Positions 8,444 through 16,319 of a stretch of 64,000 nucleotides of DNA are shown here, piece by piece. The notes under the pieces were generated by a model. The model made no database searches. It had not been told where the DNA came from and saw nothing but the letters and a program-made list of their open reading frames with translations. The position numbers were made by a program, and so were the translations under genes. The stretch is from Chloroflexota bacterium. GTDB lineage: Bacteria > Chloroflexota > Anaerolineae > JAAYZQ01. The stretch spans positions 62,001 through 126,000 of the forward strand of contig JAGVRI010000010.1 of assembly GCA_018606645.1 (NCBI GenBank), given 5' to 3'. The stretch's first letter is position 1. Every line of letters starts with the position of its first letter.

Positions 8444-11050
8444 TCACCGGACGGCGGCGACCTTGCGGTACACCTCTTCAGGAGGCCATCGTTCCTCTCC
8501 GACCTGGAGCAACGCCTCCACGGCGATGCCGAACCACCGCTCGTTTTCGGTCAGGTACGGGAAGAGCAGCGTCCAGTCGGCCTCCGTCATCGGCACGAAA
8601 CACCCCCCATTCAACTGGTCCGAGGTCACCAACCGGTACGGGTCGCGGATGTAGACCGCTCCCCCGGAGGCCAGCGAAAAAAGGTTCCCCCCAGGGTAGG
8701 GGGTGGGCAAGGGCTTCATCTGACCGTGGGCATCAAAGCCGATCCCGTTCAGGATCACAAACCCACCGCCATGAAGCGGATCACCAGCCATAAACGACTC
8801 GGCCAGATAGTCCAGGCTGGTCCCATTGATCACCACGCGAGGGCAGCCGGCGGCGTTGATGAGAGGCCGGCCAGCCGTGTTGCCCAGGACATAGGCTTCC
8901 CCCCCCTTGGCCCCGTACAGAAATGCCTGTCCCACATCTCCATGGATAACCAGTTTGCCCGCCTTCAGGATCTGGCCGACCTGGTCCTGAGCGCTGCCGT
9001 GGACATGGACCTCAGCTCCCTGCAGGCCGGAGCCGAGGTAATCGCCGCTGGAGCCATAGACATCAATCCGCACGCCCCTGCCACGCGGCCCCAGCCCACA
9101 GCCGCAGAAGCGGCCTCCGCGCCACTGGTAGGTCACCAGCCGCCGCCATCCCAAGGTCACGGCCTGCACGATCCACCGCGCAGCCGAATCGTCTCCCTCG
9201 GGTGGAAACCGGCCCGCATCTATCACCAGCCATTCTTCCTCTGCCTCGGGCGGGCGGAACGTCCAGCGCATCGTCCAATCCATCCGCCGCCAGCGGCTCT
9301 TGCTTCCTCCAGCCAGCGGAGGGACGTGGTCCAGGATCCGGATCAAGGCTCGATCGACCAGGGCCAACACCGAAGCCCGGCGCTTGGCGCCGGGATCGTA
9401 CGCTCGGTCCCGCAGGCGGGTGAGCAGGGCCACGGCAAACGACCGGGCCTCATCTCCACCATCGGCCAGGGCTCCCATCTCCTGGCAGAATCCGGTCAAT
9501 GTCCCATAATCCCACGCCTGGATCTCCCGCCGGAGTCGCTCCCAGGCTGCATCCACCCCCTCCGGTCCGGCCACGGTCCATCGTTCCAGGTCCAGGGCCG
9601 CCGGCCATAGCCGCGATGAGTCCCGGGTGGCGGTGCTGGGGTTGTTGGGGACCTGATCGAGCGGAGCTCTCAGCCGCGTCCCAAACTTGTCGGTGGCCAC
9701 CAGTTCCATCTTCTGACTCTCGGGGTGGGGTCCCATCGCCCGTCGCACGGTAAAAAGAAATGCTCCTCCGTCGGTGTGGCTCCCGCCGCGCGCATTCCAA
9801 TAAAGGTCTGCCACGGGACAGACGCGCGGATCCTCTGTGGACAGACTCTCCAGAGCAGCGTCGATCGCCTGCTTCTCCGAGGCGATCAGGCCGATCTGGA
9901 CCTTGCCTTCGTGCAGGGCAAAGACTTGGGGACGGAGCATCGAGGTATCGGTGATGCCCAGCAGTTGCCACTGGCCCAGCTCCGGCTGGCTCCGGGCGAT
10001 AATAAAGAACCACGGCCCGTCCGGGGACGCATGAAGATGGGTGGCCTGAACCGCCTTGTAGAGCCGCTGTTTTTCGGGTGGCAGTCGCTCGAAATCCCGC
10101 TCTGTGGTCGGGGCCAGGGCCTCGATGGCCACTTCCAAAGGGTAGCCATAGACCCGGACCAACAGGTCAAAGAGGAGCGCGCCAACTTCTGTGTCGGTCA
10201 GGAACAGGGGAACAATGTTCCGCTGGCGCAAGTAGGTAGCCACCGCGTAATAGTTGGCAAAATCCCCATTGTGCACCAGGGCTTCATTTAACCCGACAAA
10301 AGGATGAGCGCCACCTGGATGCCACACCCGCCCCTTGGTCGGATACCGCTGATGGGCGATCCAGACGTGGGCGCGCAACTCGTCGAGCTGATAATAGGCG
10401 ACCGCCTGCTCGGCATACCCCACGATCTTGAATACCAACAAATCTCTCCCATGGCATAGGACAAAGGCGCGCTTTTCCCCCAGGCTGGCGTAGAACTGCT
10501 GGTTGAGGCGGAAGCTGGTCTGATAGACAAATTCGTCCTCGACCTGACGAGGCGCCGTCTCCTCCAGGCCGTGTTCCGCTGCAAAGCGCGCGAGATGGTC
10601 CGGTTTCACCCGCAGGAAATAGCGCCACACCTCCGGCGGCTGTACCTCCAGCCCGGGCACGTCGCGATAGTCATCCAGGGTGGGCACCGTGTACCCCTGG
10701 AGGATGTCATACTGCGGCGCCAGGATTTCTCGCTCTACTTCGGCGCGGGCGCATGGATCCAGGTAGGCCACCTGGAACAGCGTCGCTTCCTGCAATATCT
10801 CTGGAGTCACCCGCATCTGGGCCGGGCAGAGACCGGCCGCGGCCAGGCCTCCGCCCTTGCCGTTGCCCCGGTTGTGCATCTGCCGCGCCGGGGCAGCGAG
10901 ATGTTTTCCGGCCACCGGCTCCGATGCGGCCAATCCCACCACCCCGCATCCCCCCTCGGCCTCCATCGCCCGGAGGGGCGGCCCAGGCATCCCTTCGACC
11001 AGACTGCGGCGGGAGATAATGATCCGTTCTGCACTGGCATGAGCGTCCAT
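8444..11050 (-). CDS. Glutamate-synthase-like protein: class II glutamine amidotransferase domain fused to GXGXG domain
   Basis: CGVVGLAAS...QMHNRGNGKGGGLAAAGL (N-terminal nucleophile Cys context), HNGDFANYYAV, and C-terminal GXGXG beta-helix (VHGSAQDQVGQILKAGKLVIHGDVGQAFLYGAKGGEAYVLGNTAGRPLINA). Confidence 0.85.
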   Translation of the reverse strand: MDAHASAERIIISRRSLVEGMPGPPLRAMEAEGGCGVVGLAASEPVAGKHLAAPARQMHNRGNGKGGGLAAAGLCPAQMRVTPEILQEATLFQVAYLDPCARAEVEREILAPQYDILQGYTVPTLDDYRDVPGLEVQPPEVWRYFLRVKPDHLARFAAEHGLEETAPRQVEDEFVYQTSFRLNQQFYASLGEKRAFVLCHGRDLLVFKIVGYAEQAVAYYQLDELRAHVWIAHQRYPTKGRVWHPGGAHPFVGLNEALVHNGDFANYYAVATYLRQRNIVPLFLTDTEVGALLFDLLVRVYGYPLEVAIEALAPTTERDFERLPPEKQRLYKAVQATHLHASPDGPWFFIIARSQPELGQWQLLGITDTSMLRPQVFALHEGKVQIGLIASEKQAIDAALESLSTEDPRVCPVADLYWNARGGSHTDGGAFLFTVRRAMGPHPESQKMELVATDKFGTRLRAPLDQVPNNPSTATRDSSRLWPAALDLERWTVAGPEGVDAAWERLRREIQAWDYGTLTGFCQEMGALADGGDEARSFAVALLTRLRDRAYDPGAKRRASVLALVDRALIRILDHVPPLAGGSKSRWRRMDWTMRWTFRPPEAEEEWLVIDAGRFPPEGDDSAARWIVQAVTLGWRRLVTYQWRGGRFCGCGLGPRGRGVRIDVYGSSGDYLGSGLQGAEVHVHGSAQDQVGQILKAGKLVIHGDVGQAFLYGAKGGEAYVLGNTAGRPLINAAGCPRVVINGTSLDYLAESFMAGDPLHGGGFVILNGIGFDAHGQMKPLPTPYPGGNLFSLASGGAVYIRDPYRLVTSDQLNGGCFVPMTEADWTLLFPYLTENERWFGIAVEALLQVGEERWPPEEVYRKVAAVR

Positions 11051-11060
11051 GGTGATCCCT

Positions 11061-11243
11061 CCTCGCGCCCCACGGGTCATGGGAACTCCCTTGAAAATTG
11101 ACCGCTCTCCGCACGCGGGAGTCGAGGCTTTAGCCAGTCAACCGCCTGAAGGCTCCACTCCCCCACCCGCAGTCGCGCCCTCCGCCACCGGCTCCTGGGC
11201 GTTTTCATCCCTCGTGGCGCCCCACGGGGCATGGGAACTCCCT
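11061..11243 (-). repeat. Dispersed intergenic repeat family 1, copy A (with a second partial tail)
   Basis: GCCAGTCAACCGCCTGAAGGCTCCACTCCCCCACCCG...CGGCTCCTGGGCGTTTTCATCCCTCGTGGCGCCCCACGGGGCATGGGAACTCCCT; tail CGCGCCCCACGGGTCATGGGAACTCCCT repeated at 11064. Confidence 0.8.
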
Positions 11244-11268
11244 CGATGATCATCAATACTATCTCCGC

Positions 11269-13773
11269 TCACTCCAGATATACCAACAGGTCGGTGCGGC
11301 CGCGCAATTCCCCTACACTCTTGAGCCCCAGACGGCCCAGGATGGCCCGCAGTTGCGTCCGCCATGAGGCATACAGGTTGGCGATGCGGCGGCCTCCCTC
11401 CAGCGGGTCGATCTGGTTCGCCAAGGTCGGATCGGTGGTGGCGATCCCGAAAGGGCATCCCCGGTCCCGTTCACAGGACCCCAGCCGGACGCAACCGAGA
11501 GCGATCAGTTCGGCCGAGCCGATCACACAACCGTCGGCCCCCAGGGCAATGGCTTTGGCGATGTCAAAGGCGGTGCGGACCCCTCCGGAGGCCATCACCA
11601 CCACCTCCTCGCGGATGCCTTCCTCCGCCAAAAAACGGTGCACCTTGGGAATGGCATATTCGAGCGGCATGGCGATGTTCTTCTTGGCGATCTCGGGGGC
11701 CGCCCCGGTGCCGCCATACGCCCCATCCAGGTGGATGATGTGCGCTCCGGCATAGTAACTGCCGACGGCCACCATGTCCACGTCGGTGGGCGTAGACACT
11801 TTGACCGAGATCAGAGCGCGGGGGTTGACGACCCGAATCCAGTCCACATGCTTCTTATGGTCCTCGACCGAATAGACGCTGTGAAAGGGAAACGGGGAAA
11901 AGAGGCTGGCGCCTTCGACGGCCTCGCGCATGGCCGCCACGGCCGGGGTGACCTTGCTGCCCAACAAATGGCCGCCCAGCCCCGGCTTGGCTCCCTGGGC
12001 GTACTTGAACTCTACGATGCGAGCGCGCTGGATGGTATCTTCCCGCACCCCAAACAAGCCGGTGGCGATCTGGGTGATGATGTGGTCGGCATAGGGGAGC
12101 AGCTCATCTGGATAGCCGCCTTCTCCGGTCGAGGTGAAGGAATCCCAGTATTGCGCGGCCCAGGCGCGGGCGATCATGGTCTGGAGGCTGATCGAGCCAA
12201 AGGACATCCCCGCTCCATACCAGGGGTGGGGAATGCGGATACGCGGACGGGTCGGGTCCCGGCGATTGAGCTCCAGGGACAGGTCAATCGGTTCGGAGGC
12301 ATCGGCTTCCCAGTCCTCGGGCTCCAGCGTTTCGTCCAGTTCAAAGACGAAACGCAGGCGGTCAAAGCCTCCTCCCGACCGGCCCACCCGGTACTCCAGC
12401 CCGGATTGGGGTGGACGGCCGGTGCGGGCTTGCTCGGCGGTGGCCAGGATGAGCACCGCCGGCCAGCGCAGGTCGCCCTCCAACTCCCCGTCACCCGGCC
12501 CAGGAGAGATGGCCTCAGCGTGTCCGGTGATGGTGCGTCCGCACAGACGGCGGAACGCCTCCTCTTCCTTGTTCCAGAAGATGGTGCGCCCCAATTCGCC
12601 TCGCAAACGGCGCACCTCGCGCATCCCCATCGCCCCCAACACCTCCAGCAATTGATCCCGCCAGGCGGCCATCAGGTTCACGATGCGTTGCTCCCCCCAG
12701 TCGGCATCGGTCTCCAGGTCTTCCACCGGGCAGGGGCGGCGCACATCCGCCCACAGGGCGCAGCCCAGGGCGACCATCAGCACCAGGTCCACCGCCACCG
12801 CATCGGCTCCACAGGCCAGCGCCTTGGGGACGTGCTCGGCGGCAGCAATCCCGCCGCTGACGACCAGGGTCACCCGGTCCCGCAAGCTCGACCCCACCAG
12901 CCGGTCATGGATCTCGCGCAGGGCATCGCTCAGAAACGAAGGGGGATCGCCCTCGAACGCATAGCCGCTCTCGTCGGCGTAAAGATGCACCATGCCGATC
13001 CCAGAAGCGACCGCGCACTCGACCAGCCTCGGACTGTCGGGACCGAGGGGAACGCGCAGGGCCACGATGCGGTTCGGGTTCGCGCCGCGAAGGAGGTCGG
13101 CCAGGGCCAGCGCCCGGCTCAGTTCCTGCCTTCGCTCCACCTCGATCTCGACCAACCGCGCCCCTCTTACCCAGGGCGAGCGGGGATCGTCGTCGGACAT
13201 GAGCACCGTAGCCACGGCATCGGCGTACTGAGCCAGATCATCGAACCACTCCTGGCTCCGAACGAGAGCCAGCGTGCCCAATCGAGCGGCAGCCCGCACC
13301 ACCGCCATCTGGGCCCCGCGCCCGGGCAACGGCCAGGGCAGCGGTCCCAACAGCACCGGAATCGGGACCTCGATCCAGGGCAGCAATGAGGAGGTCAACT
13401 GACCTGCCGCGTCAAAGTGGAGGGACGAAAGGCGCGGCCCCAGGATCACCGCCGTGGAGATATACTCCCGGCCGTGGATGCCATCGCGGGTCGGACGCAC
13501 GATCTCGGACATATCGAGCCAGATGCTGTCAAACCCCGGGCCGGCGAACGGCCCGCCATAGCCCGCGCCGGAAATCGGGATGCAACCGGTCTCTGCCTGG
13601 TACCAGGTCTGTGTGATGATCTCTGCGGTCCAGTGCTCATCGCCACCCCGCCGTCCCTGCTCAAAGGGGGCATGGCCATACTTGACATAGTCGTCCCCTT
13701 CATTCAGGCGGAATCTGGCCGGGTAGGGAAAACCCGGCGGCGCCGGTTGGGTATCAATGTGATAGCGAGCCAT
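11269..13773 (-). CDS. FMN-binding glutamate-synthase-family protein with a second, degenerate barrel in the N-terminal half
   Basis: Second half: GAGMSFGSISLQTMIARA...STGEGGYP...QGAKPGLGGHLLGSKV...SVKVSTPTDVDMVAVGSYYAGAHIIHLDGAYGGTGAAP...CERDRGCPFGIATTDP; first half carries a parallel but eroded C-terminal barrel pattern. Confidence 0.85.
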   Translation of the reverse strand: MARYHIDTQPAPPGFPYPARFRLNEGDDYVKYGHAPFEQGRRGGDEHWTAEIITQTWYQAETGCIPISGAGYGGPFAGPGFDSIWLDMSEIVRPTRDGIHGREYISTAVILGPRLSSLHFDAAGQLTSSLLPWIEVPIPVLLGPLPWPLPGRGAQMAVVRAAARLGTLALVRSQEWFDDLAQYADAVATVLMSDDDPRSPWVRGARLVEIEVERRQELSRALALADLLRGANPNRIVALRVPLGPDSPRLVECAVASGIGMVHLYADESGYAFEGDPPSFLSDALREIHDRLVGSSLRDRVTLVVSGGIAAAEHVPKALACGADAVAVDLVLMVALGCALWADVRRPCPVEDLETDADWGEQRIVNLMAAWRDQLLEVLGAMGMREVRRLRGELGRTIFWNKEEEAFRRLCGRTITGHAEAISPGPGDGELEGDLRWPAVLILATAEQARTGRPPQSGLEYRVGRSGGGFDRLRFVFELDETLEPEDWEADASEPIDLSLELNRRDPTRPRIRIPHPWYGAGMSFGSISLQTMIARAWAAQYWDSFTSTGEGGYPDELLPYADHIITQIATGLFGVREDTIQRARIVEFKYAQGAKPGLGGHLLGSKVTPAVAAMREAVEGASLFSPFPFHSVYSVEDHKKHVDWIRVVNPRALISVKVSTPTDVDMVAVGSYYAGAHIIHLDGAYGGTGAAPEIAKKNIAMPLEYAIPKVHRFLAEEGIREEVVVMASGGVRTAFDIAKAIALGADGCVIGSAELIALGCVRLGSCERDRGCPFGIATTDPTLANQIDPLEGGRRIANLYASWRTQLRAILGRLGLKSVGELRGRTDLLVYLE

Positions 13774-13916
13774 TGATCCTCCATGAGTACTTACAAAAAA
13801 AGCCCTTAGATGCAGAACCAAATCGGTTCTGGTCTAAGGGCTTCGCGGCCCTAATCTTCAGTTTGCCGCGCCAACCGCCTTATATAGCGTGGCGCTACTC
13901 TATCTATACCACAAAA
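13774..13916 (-). promoter_or_regulatory. Candidate ANTAR-responsive terminator/antiterminator leader
   Basis: Between ANTAR regulator and FMN-barrel gene; P1 hairpin 13868-13895 (hexaloop AUAUAA), P2 hairpin 13837-13852 (hexaloop CGCGAA), P2 overlaps the terminator 5' arm. Confidence 0.65.
13794..13842 (-). terminator. Intrinsic terminator upstream of the FMN-barrel gene
   Basis: Minus strand AGCCCUUAGA-cc-AGAACC..GGUUCU-gca-UCUAAGGGCU followed by U-tract (13794-13801). Confidence 0.9.
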
Positions 13917-14480
13917 TCACGAAAATGTCAAAATCTCCTCAGCTACCTGACGCATGGTCTGCCGTCGACGCCGGGCGCGATGCTGGATCTCGCGGAATGC
14001 CTCCTGTTCGGTGAGCCCCTCGCGCTCCATCAGCACCCGCTTGGCCTGGGCGACGATGGCCCGCGCCTCCAGCGCCTCCTGATAGCTGGATGCCTCCTGG
14101 CGGAGAGCCTGCATCTCGGTGAAACGGGCCACGGCCAATTCGAGAGTCGGCGCCAGCTCCGCTTCGCGGATTGGCTTGACCAGGTAGGCTTGAATTACCT
14201 CGGTGGCGGCGGCCCGCTCGACCAGATCGCGTTCGCTGTAGGCGGTGAGCATGACCACCGGCATGGGGCACTGCCGGGCCATCGCTTCCGCTACATCCAG
14301 GCCGCTCATGCCCGGCATGCGGATATCCAGAATGACCAGGTCGGGATGGAGCAGGCGGGCTAACCGGAGCGCGGTCACGCCATCGGCAGCGGCTCCGACG
14401 ATAGTATGTCCCATCTCCTCCAGCATCGTCCTAAGCCCCATCCGCGTCAGGGCCTCGTCATCAGCGATCAGAACGCGCAT
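13917..14480 (-). CDS. Response regulator with ANTAR RNA-binding output domain
   Basis: REC: MRVLIADDEALTRMGL...LVILDIRMPGMSGLD...VMLTAYS; ANTAR: ARAIVAQAKRVLMEREGLTEQEAFREIQHRARRRRQTMRQVAEEIL. Confidence 0.95.
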   Translation of the reverse strand: MRVLIADDEALTRMGLRTMLEEMGHTIVGAAADGVTALRLARLLHPDLVILDIRMPGMSGLDVAEAMARQCPMPVVMLTAYSERDLVERAAATEVIQAYLVKPIREAELAPTLELAVARFTEMQALRQEASSYQEALEARAIVAQAKRVLMEREGLTEQEAFREIQHRARRRRQTMRQVAEEILTFS

Positions 14481-14491
14481 CGCTATCTCCC

Positions 14492-14647
14492 GTGAAAACA
14501 GACCGCTCCCCGCACGCGGGAGTAGGGGGCGACCGGACCGGTCGCCGCCACTTCAGCCAGTCCACCGCCTGAAGGCTCCGCTCCCCCACCCGGACCGGCT
14601 CCTGGATATTTTCATTCATCGTGGCGCCGCAGCGGGCATGGTTGCTC
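14492..14647 (-). repeat. Dispersed intergenic repeat family 1, copy B
   Basis: GTGAAAACAGACCGCTCCCCGCACGCGGGAG...CAGCCAGTCCACCGCCTGAAGGCTCCGCTCCCCCACCCGGACCGGCTCCTGGATATTTTCATTCATCGTGGCGCCGCAGCGGGCATGG; insert palindrome GGCGACCGG-A-CCGGTCGCC. Confidence 0.8.
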
Positions 14648-14648
14648 C

Positions 14649-16304
14649 TTACACCCCTCTGGTCTCCAGGCCCCTTGGCTCCTTACCGTTGATGTCCAGC
14701 GGGATGGTGATCCGCGCCACCGTCCCGTGGTCGCCCGTCAGCGACCAGTCCCCGTGGAGGTCCTCGCGCACCAGCGTCTCGACAATCTCCAGCCCCAGTT
14801 GACGAAGCGAGTCGACGGCCAGGCCCACCCCATCGTCCCGCACCTCGACCGTCAGTTCGCCAGGCGACCGCCGCAGGGAGATGGCCACCCGTCCCTGGGT
14901 CCGGCCGGTGAACGCGTGTTCCATCGCATTCTGGACCAACTCATTCACCGCCAGTGCTAGTGAAGTGACCGCTTGCGAGGGAAGAGCTACTTCGTCCCCT
15001 TGAATCGTGACCTCCACGTCCAGGCCCGGTCGGCTCATGTTCTGAACCACGGCCTGCCCCACCCGGGTGAGCACCTCTTTTACGTCCACCAGTCGGAATC
15101 CCCGTTGGGAGAGCACCTCGTGGACCGCAGCAATACTTAAAATGCGGTTAATGCTTTCCGACAGCACCTCGCGAGCCGATACCGGGCGCCCGCCCCGCAG
15201 TTGCAGGCGCAGCAGCATGGCTACATTCTGCAGATTGTTCTTGATGCGATGATGCATCTCGCGGATGATGACGGCATTGGTCACCAGCCGGGCATTCTCG
15301 ATAGCCAGGGCTGTCTGGTTGGCCAGAGTGGAAAAGAGAGCGATCTCGTCAGGGGTGAAGCGATGAGGTTCGGCCGTGTAACAATTCAGGACGCCGATGA
15401 TCCGTTCCCGAACGGCGAGAGGAACGCACAGCAGCGAGACAAGCCCTTCCTGGCAGGCGACCTCGGTGTGGCGATAGCGCGGATCCTGACGGACATCCAG
15501 GCTGGTAGTCGGCCGGCCCGATTGAGCCACCGTTCCCACAATCCCTTCCCCTACTTTGAGCGGGGGCTTGTTCCGGTAGACGGGGCTGATGGGCCAGGCA
15601 GACCTCAGAACCAACTCGCCCGTCGTCTCGTCCAGGAGCATCAGCGAACAGAGGCGAGCCTTCATTACCTGCGCCGCCATCTCGACGATCACGTCCAGCA
15701 TCTCATCCAGGTATAGAGGAGAGGTCAGCGTTTCGCTGACTTCGGCCAGCGTCGAAAGCTCCGCGATCTGGCGCTGCATCCCTTCGTAGAGCATCGCTTT
15801 TTCCAGCGCCCCGGCGGCCAGGTCGGCGATGAGGCTGAGCAGGTCCACTTCATCGGCAGAGAATTCGTGATAGGCCCGGGTCTGGACATTCATGGCACCG
15901 ATCACCCGCCCCTGATTGATCAGTGGGACGGCTAACAGCGATTGAAAGCGAGTCTCTTTCGTTTCCGGCAGGAATTTGAAGCGGGGATCGCGTGCCGCAT
16001 CCGCCACAGCCACCGCCTGGCCGGTCTGAGCGGCCCAACCGGTCAATCCCTCTCCCAGTCGCAGGCGCGCCTGCCCGACTGCCTCGGCGGCCAGGCCGGT
16101 GGTGGCTTTGAGCACCAGGTTTTCCCCATCCGCATCCAGCAGATAGATCGAACAGGAATCCATCCCCATGACGTCGGCCGTGCGGCGGGTGATCAGTTCC
16201 AGGGTGGCATCCAGCTCCCAGGCGGCGTTCAAGGTGCGGCTGATCTCGCGCAAGGTCGCCAGTTGAGCCGTCTTCTGCCGGAGTTGATGCTCCAGATCCT
16301 GCAC
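14649..16304 (-). CDS. GAF-GAF sensor histidine kinase (HisKA_2/HWE type)
   Basis: Two GAF domains; REMHHRIKNNLQNVAMLLRLQLR phosphoacceptor motif; ATPase motifs LALAVNELVQNAMEHAF, DDGVGL. Confidence 0.92.
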   Translation of the reverse strand: MQDLEHQLRQKTAQLATLREISRTLNAAWELDATLELITRRTADVMGMDSCSIYLLDADGENLVLKATTGLAAEAVGQARLRLGEGLTGWAAQTGQAVAVADAARDPRFKFLPETKETRFQSLLAVPLINQGRVIGAMNVQTRAYHEFSADEVDLLSLIADLAAGALEKAMLYEGMQRQIAELSTLAEVSETLTSPLYLDEMLDVIVEMAAQVMKARLCSLMLLDETTGELVLRSAWPISPVYRNKPPLKVGEGIVGTVAQSGRPTTSLDVRQDPRYRHTEVACQEGLVSLLCVPLAVRERIIGVLNCYTAEPHRFTPDEIALFSTLANQTALAIENARLVTNAVIIREMHHRIKNNLQNVAMLLRLQLRGGRPVSAREVLSESINRILSIAAVHEVLSQRGFRLVDVKEVLTRVGQAVVQNMSRPGLDVEVTIQGDEVALPSQAVTSLALAVNELVQNAMEHAFTGRTQGRVAISLRRSPGELTVEVRDDGVGLAVDSLRQLGLEIVETLVREDLHGDWSLTGDHGTVARITIPLDINGKEPRGLETRGV

Positions 16305-16319
16305 CGCCGACCTGCCCCC

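Noticed and set aside
11138-11458. Small minus-strand ORFs across repeat family 1 (e.g. ...TRDENAQEPVAEGATAGGGVEPSGG)
   Set aside because: Equivalent frames are broken or shifted in the other copies, so conservation is at nucleotide level, not protein level.
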